NCBI GenBank assembly: GCA_015066975.1
Contig: SVNI01000001.1
Span: 62,001-126,000, forward strand
Source: Ruminococcus sp.
Lineage (GTDB): Bacteria > Bacillota > Clostridia > Oscillospirales > Ruminococcaceae
Direction of reading: 5' to 3'
DNA length: 64,000 nt
Positions 1-8,602 of the stretch are shown here, in pieces. The notes under the pieces were generated by a model. That model was not told the DNA's origin, did not search any database, and worked only from the letters and a program-made list of their open reading frames with translations. Position numbers and translations under genes: made by a program. The stretch's first letter is position 1, and every line of letters begins with the position of its first letter.

Positions 1-17
1 TTCCCATTGACGAGTCA

Positions 18-50
18 GACCACAAATCTTATTTGTGGTCTTTTTGTTTT
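18..50 (+). terminator. Intrinsic terminator upstream of rnpA
   Basis: A 10-bp perfect stem (18-27 with 31-40) with a 3-nt loop is followed by a T-rich tract. It probably ends the gene just outside the window; by synteny that would be rpmH (inference). Confidence 0.8.
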
Positions 51-91
51 ATCGCATGTGATTTTTGAGATTCTTGATTTAGAGGTAAATT

Positions 92-469
92 ATGCTGTAT
101 ACGGAAATTATAAAGCAGAATAAAGATTTTCAGCTCTGTTACAGAAAAGGGAAATCTGTTGTTTCTCAAAACGTGATTCTTTATGTCAGAATCAATCATA
201 TGCCGATAAACCGCCTGGGGATTACTACAAGCAAAAAAGTAGGCAATGCAGTCTGCCGGAGCAGAGCAAGAAGGCTTATCCGGCAGGCATGGCGCGAAAA
301 CGAACTGCTTGCCCCTGTGGGGCTGGATATTGTTATTGTTGCAAGACCCCATATTACAGAAATCAAGTCGGATGTTCTCAGCCGCTATTTCCGTAAATAT
401 GGCATTCCGGCTCTGCATCAGATTTATCAGGGCGGTACACCCCAGCCAAAAGGAGCGAAAAAGTCATGA
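92..469 (+). CDS. rnpA: Ribonuclease P protein component
   Basis: This 125-residue basic protein is the protein subunit of RNase P, which assists the catalytic RNA in removing 5' leaders from precursor tRNAs in the cytoplasm. The family signature is plain at residues 48-61 ([14 protein letters not shown]), and the length is normal for RnpA. The ATG at 92 follows an AGAGGT ribosome site at 81-86. The gene overlaps yidD by 4 bases (ATGA), so the two are probably translationally coupled. An intrinsic terminator lies between it and the window start, and I see no convincing promoter in the 40 bases between that terminator and the gene. Confidence 0.97.
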   Translation: MLYTEIIKQNKDFQLCYRKGKSVVSQNVILYVRINHMPINRLGITTSKKVGNAVCRSRARRLIRQAWRENELLAPVGLDIVIVARPHITEIKSDVLSRYFRKYGIPALHQIYQGGTPQPKGAKKS

Positions 470-714
470 AATATGTTCTGGTATTGCTTATCCGGTTATA
501 CCAGAAGGCAATCTCTCCCCTGTTTCCGAGATGCTGTCGGTATTATCCGTCCTGTTCCTGTTATGCCTGTACAGCAATTGAACGTTTCGGCGCAGGAAAA
601 GGCTCTGTTCTGGCATTGCACCGTCTGCTCCGGTGTCATCCGTGGGCAAGGGGCGGTGTGGATGAAGTCCCCGATTCGTTTTCTCTGAAAGACCTTGTGC
701 AGAAAAAGCAATAG
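466..714 (+). CDS. yidD: Membrane protein insertion efficiency factor YidD
   Basis: The product is a small (82 aa) Cys-rich peripheral membrane protein of the YidD family, which helps the YidC/Sec insertase place proteins in the membrane. The conserved core is visible as [22 protein letters not shown] followed by HRLLRCHPW, given here in two parts of the same conserved order. The start at 466 is preceded by AGGAG at 451-455. It sits between rnpA and yidC, which is the standard order in Firmicutes and supports a shared transcript. Confidence 0.95.
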   Translation: MKYVLVLLIRLYQKAISPLFPRCCRYYPSCSCYACTAIERFGAGKGSVLALHRLLRCHPWARGGVDEVPDSFSLKDLVQKKQ

Positions 715-777
715 CCGGAATTTTTATAATAAACAGAGAAAAATAGATTTCAGAACATCAGGAATGAGGTAACAATT

Positions 778-2013
778 TTGAATTTTTTAATTAATCTTAT
801 CGCAATTCCGCTCGGTTTTCTTATGAAAATTATTTATAACCTTGTCGGAAATTACGGTATTTCGATTATTCTGTTTACGTTTGTAACCAGAATGATTCTG
901 TTCCCTGTTTCGTACAAACAGCAGAAAAATACTGCAAGAATGCAGCTTTTGAATCCAAAACTAAAAAAAATACAGGAAAAATACAAGAATGACCCCAATA
1001 AAATGCAGATGGAACAGTTTCAGCTTTATCAGGATGAGAATATTAATCCTTATTCTTCGTGCCTGACTTCGTTTATTCCGCTGATTCTGCTCTGGGGGGT
1101 GCTGGCCGTTGTCTACAAACCGATGACCTACATTCTTGATTATGATAAAAATATTATCGAAGAAGCCAAATCTATTGTCATTTCCCTGGATGCGGATGCA
1201 GAAAAAACACTGACCAAAAACAGTATGCGTGAAGAATTAATCATCATGGAGAAAATGCTTCAGAATCCGGAAGCTTTCTCGGCAGTCATTCAGGACGGAC
1301 AAGTCACATTTGCAGAAAATGACAGCGAAACTGTCCAGAAGCTGAATTATATCGACAGTCAGTTTGTGACAGAAGTCACTGATTTTGCGAAGACCTTCAC
1401 ACTCGGAAGCGTCAAGCTCAGTGAAACCCCCAGCACAAAGCCTTCTGAAAATTCCAGCTTTTTCCTGTTTTTAATCCCGATTCTGTCCGGTCTGATGCAG
1501 TTGGTCTCCACCATCTACATTCAGAAAATGCAGAAAAAGCGCAACCCCGATATGCCCAATATGGGAAGCATGAATGCAATGCTCTATACAATGCCGTTAT
1601 TCTCTGTATGGCTGGCATTTACCGTTCCTGCGGGTGTCGGTTTCTACTGGCTGTGTTCTTCCGCGTTCTCATTCCTGCAAAGCGTATTCCTGTATGCTTG
1701 GTTCAATGAAGAACGTGTTGAGAAAATTGGTGAAGCAGAACGCGAAAAAGCCAAAAATGCCAAGCGTCGTCCTTCCATGATGCAGAGACTCATGGAACAG
1801 CAGGAAGAAATGATGCGCACACAGGGTCAGCAGGGTATCTCCGGAAACAGAGTCCGCTATGCTGACAGCGAAAGCGGCGAAACTAAATTTTCCCGCTCCG
1901 AAATGGAAGAATACAATACGGCTGTCATCCGTGAAGCAAGACGGCGTATCGCTGAAAAATACGGTGATAATGATGTCGATTCCGAGACAGGCGATAATCA
2001 TAACAAAAAATAA
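778..2013 (+). CDS. yidC: Membrane protein insertase YidC/SpoIIIJ family
   Basis: This 411-aa integral membrane protein inserts and folds membrane proteins, alone or with SecYEG. The conserved groove arginine is seen in TFVTRMILFP (R38), followed by the cytoplasmic coiled loop (about residues 46-85), the next membrane helix ending near 120, and the C-terminal helices at about 226-250 and 270-310. A charged segment of about 105 residues (121-225) is inserted between membrane helices, making it much longer than the roughly 260-residue Bacillus SpoIIIJ. The start is a TTG at 778 with GAGGT at 766-770. The C-terminal tail is long, basic and polar. Confidence 0.94.
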   Translation: MNFLINLIAIPLGFLMKIIYNLVGNYGISIILFTFVTRMILFPVSYKQQKNTARMQLLNPKLKKIQEKYKNDPNKMQMEQFQLYQDENINPYSSCLTSFIPLILLWGVLAVVYKPMTYILDYDKNIIEEAKSIVISLDADAEKTLTKNSMREELIIMEKMLQNPEAFSAVIQDGQVTFAENDSETVQKLNYIDSQFVTEVTDFAKTFTLGSVKLSETPSTKPSENSSFFLFLIPILSGLMQLVSTIYIQKMQKKRNPDMPNMGSMNAMLYTMPLFSVWLAFTVPAGVGFYWLCSSAFSFLQSVFLYAWFNEERVEKIGEAEREKAKNAKRRPSMMQRLMEQQEEMMRTQGQQGISGNRVRYADSESGETKFSRSEMEEYNTAVIREARRRIAEKYGDNDVDSETGDNHNKK

Positions 2014-2039
2014 AAATTACATGAACAGGAGGTTTTTAC

Positions 2040-3497
2040 ATGACTCAGATTTTTAATGCAAAAACTGTTGAAGACGCAAAAGAACTCGCTGCCCGTACAT
2101 TCGGGGTTGCCGAAAATGAAATTCAGTTTGAAATTCTCGAAGAACCTAAAAGAGGCTTTTTAGGAATTGGCAAAAAAGGCGAAGCTAAAGTCAAGGCTAC
2201 TTATGTTCCCATTACTATTTCAGAACCCGAAACAGATTCTTTTGAAGAAGATGTTCCGCCTGCTCCAGTTCAGGATTTCACAGAAACACCAGTAATTGAA
2301 ATTCCGGAAGAAGTTCCGGTATCTGAACCAATGAGTGAATCTGCAACAATCGTTCCGGAAGAAGTTCCGGCATCTGAATCAATGAGTGAATCTGCAACAA
2401 TTGTTCCGGAAGAAGTTCCGGCATCTGAATCAATGAGTGAATCTGCAACAATCGTTCCGGAAGAAGTTCCGGCATCTGAACCAATGAGTGAATCTGCAAC
2501 AATCGTTCCGGAAGAAATTCCGGTATCTGAATCAATGAGTGAATCTGCAACAATCGTTCCGGAAGAAATTCCGGTATCTGAATCAATGAGTGAATCTGCA
2601 ACAATTGTTCCGGAAGAAGTTCCGGCATCTGAATCAATGAGTGAATCTGCAACAATCGTTCCGGAAGAAGTTCCGGTATCTGAACCCGTGAGCGAATCTG
2701 CAACAATCGTTCCGGAAGAAGTTCCGGCATCTGAATCAATGAGTGAATCTGCAACAACTGCTCCTGAAAAACTTTCTTCCATCCAGCCTGATGATGAACT
2801 CATTATCGGTGAGCCGTCTGAATCCGCTCTCGCAAAAATCGAAAAAGCAAAAGAATATCTTACAGGCATTCTCATTGCTATGGGTGTGAAAGCTGAACTC
2901 AAAGTCAAGGCCGGAAGCGAAAGTGCTATTATCGAAATCCAGACTTCCAATAGTGGTGCTGTTATCGGCAAGCGCGGTGAAACTCTCGATTCTTTACAGT
3001 ATCTTACTTTTATGACCGCTAACCGTGCCGATAAAGAATATTACAGAATTATCCTGAATACAGCTAACTATCGTGAACGCAGAAGAAAAACTCTCGAAGA
3101 ACTCGCAAACAAAATCGCAAAGAATGTTCTGCATTCTCATCGCGCTACTACCCTCGAACCCATGAACCCTTATGAACGCAGAATTATTCATTCCGCAATC
3201 GCTGAAATCGAAGGTGTTACTTCCAAGAGTGTCGGCGAAGAACCTTACCGCAAAGTAGTAATTTCTTCTACCGAAAAGCCCCAGCGTCCCGGCAAACGCA
3301 GAAATTATCACGATAAACCCGACAGCAGAAACCGTGGAAGAAATCACGGCAGACGTGACAGCTCCAGAAGAAATCCTGATGCTCCGCCTACCAGAATCTC
3401 TATGGATTCTATGAAAACCAGTTTTGAAAAAGACTATAAGCGTCCTAAGCCGGAAGATGACCTTAATGCTGGTTTGTACGGAAAAATTGAATTCTAA
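2040..3497 (+). CDS. jag: RNA-binding protein Jag/KhpB with internal 17-residue repeats
   Basis: This 485-aa protein belongs to the Jag/KhpB family, which binds RNA with KhpA and affects cell elongation and division. It has a Jag-N domain at residues 1-56 (with RGFLGIGKKGEAKVKA), an acidic Ser/Glu/Pro linker, a KH domain around 265-335 (GAVIGKRGETLDSLQYL), and an R3H domain with the R-x3-H core in ERRIIHSAIAEIEG. Residues 88-240 are nine near-identical 17-residue repeats, which account for most of the extra length over the usual 200-300 residues. The tail is basic and Arg-rich. It follows yidC, the standard neighbour, after a GGAGG ribosome site. Confidence 0.94.
   Translation: MTQIFNAKTVEDAKELAARTFGVAENEIQFEILEEPKRGFLGIGKKGEAKVKATYVPITISEPETDSFEEDVPPAPVQDFTETPVIEIPEEVPVSEPMSESATIVPEEVPASESMSESATIVPEEVPASESMSESATIVPEEVPASEPMSESATIVPEEIPVSESMSESATIVPEEIPVSESMSESATIVPEEVPASESMSESATIVPEEVPVSEPVSESATIVPEEVPASESMSESATTAPEKLSSIQPDDELIIGEPSESALAKIEKAKEYLTGILIAMGVKAELKVKAGSESAIIEIQTSNSGAVIGKRGETLDSLQYLTFMTANRADKEYYRIILNTANYRERRRKTLEELANKIAKNVLHSHRATTLEPMNPYERRIIHSAIAEIEGVTSKSVGEEPYRKVVISSTEKPQRPGKRRNYHDKPDSRNRGRNHGRRDSSRRNPDAPPTRISMDSMKTSFEKDYKRPKPEDDLNAGLYGKIEF
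2301..2759 (+). repeat. Nine tandem 51-bp units inside jag
   Basis: Exactly nine 51-bp units (459 bp) encode the 17-residue motif VPEEVPASESMSESATI with a few substitutions (A/V, S/P, V/I). Units are almost identical at DNA level, so copy number is likely to vary between strains by slippage or recombination. Because the unit is a multiple of three, long antisense open frames also appear here and are artefacts. Confidence 0.97.
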
Positions 3498-3508
3498 TCT
3501 TTATCAGG

Positions 3509-3541
3509 AGGCTGGACGGGATTTCGTTCAGCCTTCTTTTT
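3509..3541 (+). terminator. Intrinsic terminator after jag
   Basis: A 10-bp stem (3509-3518 with 3525-3534, one G-U pair) is followed by a T-rich tract. It separates jag from mnmE, whose ribosome site begins about 20 bases downstream. Confidence 0.75.
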
Positions 3542-3571
3542 ATGCATTATCTTGAAACAGGAGGAGCGAAA

Positions 3572-4957
3572 ATGCAACAACTTATTGATACTATCGCTGC
3601 CATTGCTACACCTAACGGTTCGGGCGGTGTCGCTGTTATTCGTATTTCCGGTGCGGATGCCATCCCCTGCGCCGAACAGTTCTTTCAGCCTGTCCGCGGA
3701 AAACGTCCTTCCCAAATGGACGGCTATACCTGTTCTTACGGTTATCTTCTGAATCAGAAACAGGAAATTCTGGATGATGTTGTTTTGACTGTGTTCAGAA
3801 ATCCCCACAGCTACACTGGGGAAGATGTTGTCGAAATTTCATGTCACGGCGGAAGATTTCTTTCCCAGAAAATTTTAAGAACTGTTCTGACTTATCCGGA
3901 TGTGCGTCTTGCGGAAGCTGGTGAATTCACCAAACGTGCTTTCCTCAACGGAAAACTCTCTCTTACGCAAGCCGAAGCTGTTGCAGATTTAATCTCTGCT
4001 TCCGGTGAAAATGCTGTGCGCTATGCCAGAACCCTAAGGGATGGTGCAACTTTCCGGAAAATTTCCGAATTTTCACAGATAATTCTGGAAATCCTGTCTG
4101 ATTTGGCTGTCTGGGCGGATTACCCTGACGAAGATATTCCCGGTGTAGATGCTACTACCTTAGGAGCGAAAATGCAACAATTATTATCTGACATGCGTCA
4201 ACTTATGTCAAGCTATGATTACGGAAAAATCCTCCGTGAAGGTCTGCATACTGTTATCGCCGGGAAACCTAATGTCGGCAAATCCACTCTCTTTAATGTT
4301 CTAAGCGGATGTGAGCGTAGTATTGTGACCGATATTGCCGGAACTACTCGTGATGTTGTCGAAGAACAAATCCGGCTTGGTGACGTCATACTCAGATTAT
4401 CCGATACTGCCGGGGTTCACAATACTGCCGATAAAGTGGAACAAATCGGCGTGGAACGCAGTCTTTCCAGTCTTGAACAGGCAGACTTGGTTCTTGCGGT
4501 GTTCGATATGAGCACCCCTCTTTCCAAAGAAGATAAACTCCTGCTCGAAAGGCTTCCCGAAGATAAAACCATTATCGTCTATAACAAATCTGACAAATCT
4601 AATCCGGATTTTCATCAGAACGTATTTTTCCACTTTTCTCCTGTGGAAACTGTTGAAATCTCTGCCCGGAATCAGGATAATATTCCGGAACTGCAAAATG
4701 CTGTGGAACGCTTTGCTGTCCGTCATGCTACTCCTGCCGAAGACGGCATGATTGCCAATGAACGTCAGCGTATCTGCCTTGAAAATGCCCTCTGTGCCGT
4801 TCAGGAAGCACTTGATGCACTCTCTATGGGGCTTGCCTTCGATGCTGTCACCGTCAGCCTTGACGCGGCCGCAGATGCCCTTCTTCAGCTTACTGGAGAA
4901 CGCGTTACTGATAAAGTTGTCGATACTGTTTTTGCTCGTTTCTGTGTTGGTAAATAA
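3572..4957 (+). CDS. mnmE: tRNA uridine-5-carboxymethylaminomethyl modification GTPase MnmE
   Basis: MnmE is a 461-aa dimeric GTPase that works with MnmG to modify U34 in the wobble position of several tRNAs. The N-terminal formyl-tetrahydrofolate-binding domain starts MQQLIDTIAAIATPNGSGG, followed by a helical domain interrupted by the G domain with GKPNVGKSTLFN (G1), DTAG (G3) and NKSD (G4), and it ends with the typical FCVGK. The ATG at 3572 is chosen over an upstream ATG (3542) because it carries a strong GGAGGAG site at 3560-3566. Exactly 600 bp downstream, a 19-base copy of this ribosome site plus start recurs in frame (4162-4180). Confidence 0.96.
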   Translation: MQQLIDTIAAIATPNGSGGVAVIRISGADAIPCAEQFFQPVRGKRPSQMDGYTCSYGYLLNQKQEILDDVVLTVFRNPHSYTGEDVVEISCHGGRFLSQKILRTVLTYPDVRLAEAGEFTKRAFLNGKLSLTQAEAVADLISASGENAVRYARTLRDGATFRKISEFSQIILEILSDLAVWADYPDEDIPGVDATTLGAKMQQLLSDMRQLMSSYDYGKILREGLHTVIAGKPNVGKSTLFNVLSGCERSIVTDIAGTTRDVVEEQIRLGDVILRLSDTAGVHNTADKVEQIGVERSLSSLEQADLVLAVFDMSTPLSKEDKLLLERLPEDKTIIVYNKSDKSNPDFHQNVFFHFSPVETVEISARNQDNIPELQNAVERFAVRHATPAEDGMIANERQRICLENALCAVQEALDALSMGLAFDAVTVSLDAAADALLQLTGERVTDKVVDTVFARFCVGK

Positions 4958-4995
4958 TACCATAATTTTTATTAATAAAGTGAGATGTTTAGTTT

Positions 4996-6870
4996 ATGAA
5001 TCAAGAATATGAAATGGGAAATTTTGATGTCATTATTGTCGGTGCTGGTCATGCCGGAGTAGAAGCCGGACTTGCTTCTGCACGGCTGGGCTGTAAAACC
5101 CTCCTGATGACTATCTCCCTTGACCAAATCGCGAATATGCCCTGTAATCCCTCTATCGGCGGTACGGCAAAAGGTCACCTCGTCCGCGAAATTGATGCCC
5201 TCGGCGGTGAAATGGGGCGTGCTGCGGATGCCTGTTTCTTACAGAGCCGTATGCTCAACAGAGGAAAAGGCCCTGCCGTTCACAGTCTCCGCGTGCAGGC
5301 TGACCGCGTGAAATATCACTCCCATATGAAACATATCTGTGAACAGCAGGAAAATTTATTCATCAAACAGGGCGAAGCTGCTCAGATTCTAGTTGAAGAT
5401 AACCACATCACCGGAATTGTCACAAAACTCGGTGCTGTCTACCATGCGAAAGCTGTTGTTATTGCTACTGGAACTTATCTTAAAGGCAAAATCCATATTG
5501 GTCAGGTTTCTTTCGAGAGCGGTCCTGATTCCGCTCTCCCTGCAAATGCGCTCTCTGAAAGTTTAAGACAATATCTTCCGCTGAGAAGATTCAAAACAGG
5601 TACACCCTGCCGTGTTCACAAAAGAAGCATTGACTTCGATATTCTCGAAAAACAAGACGGTGATTCCCAGATTGTTCCCTTTTCTTTCGAGAATCAGAAT
5701 CAGGAAATGAGAAATCAAGTCTCCTGTTATATTAGTTATACTAACCTGAAAACCCATGAGGTCATTAAAGCCAATCTGCACCGTTCGCCCCTCTATTCCG
5801 GTAATATCGAAGGTGTAGGCCCGCGTTACTGTCCCTCTATCGAAGATAAAGTCGTCCGCTTCGCCGATAAGGAACGCCATCAGCTTTTTATTGAGCCTAT
5901 GGGACTTTCTACTGATGAATATTATCTTCAGGGCATGTCTTCTTCCCTCCCTGAAGATGTTCAGCTTGCTTTTCTCAAAACTATCAAAGGGCTTGAACAT
6001 GTCGAAATTCTTCGTCCGGCCTATGCTATCGAATATGACTGCGTTGACCCGACTGCTCTTAAACCTACCCTGGAAACAAAAGCTGTTTCCGGATTGTTCG
6101 GCGCGGGGCAGTTCAACGGCAGTTCCGGCTATGAAGAAGCCGCTGCTCAAGGGCTTGTCGCTGGTATCAATGCTGCTTTATCCGTTCAGGGAAAAGAACA
6201 GCTTATTCTGGAACGCTCCGGCTCTTATATCGGCACTTTGATTGATGATCTCGTCTGCAAGGGATGCAGTGACCCCTACAGAATGATGACTTCCCGAAGC
6301 GAATACAGATTAGTATTAAGACAAGATAATGCAGATTTTCGCATGATGCCTATCGGTCATAAGCTTGGTCTTATTTCAGATGCGAAATATCAGAAAATGC
6401 TTGATAAATATGCCCTCGTTGAAACTGAAATCGACAGACTCAAGCATTCCAATCTTGCACCCACTTCCGAGCTTAACCAATTTCTGGAAAATTCCGGCAC
6501 TGCTCCGCTTTCGACAGGATGCAAGATAGCCGATTTAATCCGCCGTCCTCAGCTCGGCTATAATGTTCTCGCGCCTTTCGATTCCGAACGTCCTGAACTT
6601 TCTGACGAAATCCGTGAACAGGTTGAAATTCAAATCAAGTATGAAGGCTACATCAACAGACAATATGACATGATTCAGAAAGCTCAGAATCTCGAACAAA
6701 AGAAACTACCTCAGAATTTTGATTATCATGAAATACATGGTCTGCGTCTTGAAGCTATCGAAAAATTAAACAAGCATCAGCCTGTCAGCATCGGGCAGGC
6801 TTCGAGAATTTCAGGTGTTTCTCCGGCAGATGTTTCTGTTCTGCTTATCTGGCTGACACAAAATAAATAA
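4996..6870 (+). CDS. mnmG: tRNA uridine-5-carboxymethylaminomethyl modification enzyme MnmG (GidA)
   Basis: This 624-aa FAD-binding protein is the partner of MnmE in making the cmnm5U34 tRNA modification. The Rossmann motif is at the N terminus ([18 protein letters not shown]), followed by the family motif [21 protein letters not shown] and the second signature [17 protein letters not shown]. Its length is normal. It starts 38 bases after mnmE, with only a weak ribosome site (about AAAGTGAG at 4978-4985). A perfect parS site begins at the base after its stop codon. Confidence 0.96.
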   Translation: MNQEYEMGNFDVIIVGAGHAGVEAGLASARLGCKTLLMTISLDQIANMPCNPSIGGTAKGHLVREIDALGGEMGRAADACFLQSRMLNRGKGPAVHSLRVQADRVKYHSHMKHICEQQENLFIKQGEAAQILVEDNHITGIVTKLGAVYHAKAVVIATGTYLKGKIHIGQVSFESGPDSALPANALSESLRQYLPLRRFKTGTPCRVHKRSIDFDILEKQDGDSQIVPFSFENQNQEMRNQVSCYISYTNLKTHEVIKANLHRSPLYSGNIEGVGPRYCPSIEDKVVRFADKERHQLFIEPMGLSTDEYYLQGMSSSLPEDVQLAFLKTIKGLEHVEILRPAYAIEYDCVDPTALKPTLETKAVSGLFGAGQFNGSSGYEEAAAQGLVAGINAALSVQGKEQLILERSGSYIGTLIDDLVCKGCSDPYRMMTSRSEYRLVLRQDNADFRMMPIGHKLGLISDAKYQKMLDKYALVETEIDRLKHSNLAPTSELNQFLENSGTAPLSTGCKIADLIRRPQLGYNVLAPFDSERPELSDEIREQVEIQIKYEGYINRQYDMIQKAQNLEQKKLPQNFDYHEIHGLRLEAIEKLNKHQPVSIGQASRISGVSPADVSVLLIWLTQNK

Positions 6871-6886
6871 TGTTCCACGTGGAACA
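6871..6886. other. parS: parS-type site 1 (perfect)
   Basis: The sequence is TGTTCCACGTGGAACA, a perfect 16-bp palindrome very close to the Bacillus parS consensus. It starts directly after the mnmG stop codon and 37 bp before the next start codon. It is the first of the array. Confidence 0.93.
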
Positions 6887-6907
6887 TTTTCAGGAGTGTG
6901 AAACTTT

Positions 6908-7309
6908 ATGATTCTTCCTGTTGGTGTAACCGGTTTTTTTCAGAAATCCATTCCGCCGGAACTTGATTTCAAAAACTTTCAGCAATATTGTTATTCTGTC
7001 AGAGAGTTTCCAGTGCTGGGAATCAGCAATCAGAAACAAAATAATTATTTCTGTGCAAAATTTCCGGATTTCTGCTTGCTTTTGAACAGATATTATCCGT
7101 TTGCAGGTTTTGTGAATGTTTTATCTTCCGAAAAAATATTTATTAATATCAGCTTTCCGGAGTTTTTTGCATATCAGTTTCTTCCGGCCGAATTCCTCAA
7201 CAGTCCCTTCGATTTCCGGAATCATCAGCTTTCAAAAGCAGAATTACAGCAGATTTTATATTGGAATCCGGTTTCTGTCGGAAATATTATCTTCAACGAA
7301 TGGGATTAA
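6908..7309 (+). CDS. Small hypothetical protein, immunity-protein-like
   Basis: The product (133 aa) is not recognised with certainty. It has no signal peptide or membrane helix and is rich in Phe, Tyr and Asn. The C-terminal end, ILYWNPVSVGNIIFNEWD, resembles a motif I associate with small cytoplasmic proteins of bacterial immunity and polymorphic-toxin loci (W-x-P-x-(T/S)-V-G-x-I-(I/L)-F-N-x-W-D); this is recollection, not a search. The ATG at 6908 has AGGAG at 6892-6896. It is the first of five small genes between mnmG and rsmG, each preceded by a parS-type site. Confidence 0.8.
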   Translation: MILPVGVTGFFQKSIPPELDFKNFQQYCYSVREFPVLGISNQKQNNYFCAKFPDFCLLLNRYYPFAGFVNVLSSEKIFINISFPEFFAYQFLPAEFLNSPFDFRNHQLSKAELQQILYWNPVSVGNIIFNEWD

Positions 7310-7317
7310 GTTTAAGA

Positions 7318-7333
7318 TGTTCCACGTGGAACA
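7318..7333. other. parS: parS-type site 2 (perfect)
   Basis: TGTTCCACGTGGAACA lies between two small genes, 37 bp upstream of the ATG at 7355. Confidence 0.93.
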
Positions 7334-7354
7334 TTTTGCAAAGAGGTGTGAAAC

Positions 7355-8161
7355 ATGTTCAAAATTCATTTTCAATTGCAGGAACTTGATAAAATTGTTC
7401 CGTGGGGTGATGAAAATCATCAGTCTATGCACTGGTACGGCCTTACTGATGGTTTACTCTGGATTACTGCCGGAAATCAGAATATTTATGAATATTCTCA
7501 AGAAGCAAGAGCTTTCTGGAATGAAGATATTCAGTATAATAATTATCAGATTTCGAGATTTCTGCAAGACTTTTCCGGAACGTTTCCGTTTATCTGCGAA
7601 TCCGTGCCGGAAGAAATTTATGACAATATCGAAAATTTTATGCCGATTACTGATAAATGGAAACGCATTCATGAAGATTTGCCGGATGATGTTTTTGATA
7701 AATGGTATTTTGATGAGGCGTACTGTCCTTTGACAGAATGGTTTTATCAGCAGAATTCTTTTGACTCCGCTCATCTCACGGGTGGTTATCAAATCGGCTG
7801 TTTCCGCTTTCAGGATAAAATCAAATTCTGGTGGGATAATGACGGGCGTATGCTTGAAAATCATATTCCTGTCTGGACTTCGCAAAAAGGCATTTATGAA
7901 ATGAAATATGCTGATTTTGTCAGAGAAGTGCAGAGATTCTTTGATGAATTCTTTCAGAAAATGGATGCTCAGGTGCAGAATGCTGTCGGAAAAGACTGGG
8001 GCAGAGTTCAGCTCGATAAAAATCAGCTCATGAGAGAACATCAAACCACAAAAGAAAGTTTTCAGCAGAAAATAGATGCTCTCTCAAAAAAGCCTCAGTT
8101 TCCAAGAGACTGGAATACGATTTCCGAACTCTGGAAAAAATGCCTTGAAGAACGCAATTAA
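7355..8161 (+). CDS. DUF5984-like protein, probable immunity-type
   Basis: This 268-aa soluble protein begins MFKIHFQLQELDKIVPWG and continues with HWYGLTDGLLWI, a pattern I associate with the DUF5984 family, whose members are often found near polymorphic-toxin immunity genes. It is rich in Trp, Phe and acidic residues, and its C-terminal third is helical and charged. No toxin gene is seen in this window. It begins 37 bp after the start of a parS-type site with a GAGGTG ribosome site. The family assignment is from recognition of the N terminus; the function is unknown. Confidence 0.75.
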   Translation: MFKIHFQLQELDKIVPWGDENHQSMHWYGLTDGLLWITAGNQNIYEYSQEARAFWNEDIQYNNYQISRFLQDFSGTFPFICESVPEEIYDNIENFMPITDKWKRIHEDLPDDVFDKWYFDEAYCPLTEWFYQQNSFDSAHLTGGYQIGCFRFQDKIKFWWDNDGRMLENHIPVWTSQKGIYEMKYADFVREVQRFFDEFFQKMDAQVQNAVGKDWGRVQLDKNQLMREHQTTKESFQQKIDALSKKPQFPRDWNTISELWKKCLEERN

Positions 8162-8171
8162 AATTAAAACA

Positions 8172-8187
8172 TGTTCCACGTGGAACA
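8172..8187. other. parS: parS-type site 3 (perfect)
   Basis: TGTTCCACGTGGAACA stands 35 bp before the ATG at 8207. An ATG overlaps the site at 8171 in the same frame, but the better ribosome site serves 8207. Confidence 0.93.
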
Positions 8188-8206
8188 TGTTCAAAAGGTG
8201 AATTTT

Positions 8207-8551
8207 ATGCAAGAAATTACTGTTCTGGATGGATTATTTAAAATTTTATTTGCGATTTATCAAAACCCTACCATGTATCTCCGCAGAAAATCTATTTTTC
8301 AGCTTGAAATTTTTATACAGGGCATCCGTTATGGAGTTGTTTTAGATTGTCAGCAAAATCAGAGATTAAAACAGGAATTAGAGATTCTTCATCAGTTTGA
8401 TTTGTTCCTGAGACAGAAATATTTCTATGGTGCTTCACTTAATTGCTATTCTGCCTTGTACTGTCATTCCGGCGGAAATGAAGAAATTGCTTTTGGTTTA
8501 TTTTTTGAGGAACTCAAAATTTATCTGAATCAGAATACTATATCTATCTAA
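8207..8551 (+). CDS. Hypothetical protein, first of a tandem paralogous pair
   Basis: The protein has 114 residues and begins MQEITVLDGLFKILFAIYQN. The stretch PTMYLRRKSIFQLEIFIQGI recalls the P-x-M-(Y/F)-(L/I)-x-x-K-S-(I/L) pattern seen in small immunity proteins of Firmicutes. It is a close paralogue of the gene at 8603-8947: both have exactly 114 codons and share most residues, including LKQELEILHQFDLFL and QKYFYG. There is no membrane segment. The start at 8207 uses AAAAGGTGA at 8194-8202; the frame is also open from an ATG inside the parS site but that lacks a ribosome site. Its function is unknown. Confidence 0.8.
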   Translation: MQEITVLDGLFKILFAIYQNPTMYLRRKSIFQLEIFIQGIRYGVVLDCQQNQRLKQELEILHQFDLFLRQKYFYGASLNCYSALYCHSGGNEEIAFGLFFEELKIYLNQNTISI

Positions 8552-8566
8552 ATACAAATATAGTAA

Positions 8567-8582
8567 TGTTCCACGTGGAGCA
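8567..8582. other. parS: parS-type site 4 (one mismatch)
   Basis: TGTTCCACGTGGAGCA differs from the palindrome at one base. It stands 36 bp before the ATG at 8603, the same distance as its neighbours. Confidence 0.8.
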
Positions 8583-8602
8583 TTTTTCAAAAGGTGATTT
8601 TT

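Noticed and set aside
2270-2971. Long antisense open frames (233 and 159 codons) over jag
   Set aside because: They arise because the 51-bp repeat unit is a multiple of three and lacks stops on the other strand; they are purely repetitive and have no ribosome site.
8171-8206. Upstream ATG within the parS-type site as start of the gene at 8207
   Set aside because: The frame is open, but the codons are parS bases and the ribosome site serves the ATG at 8207; the paralogue at 8603 has the same start.
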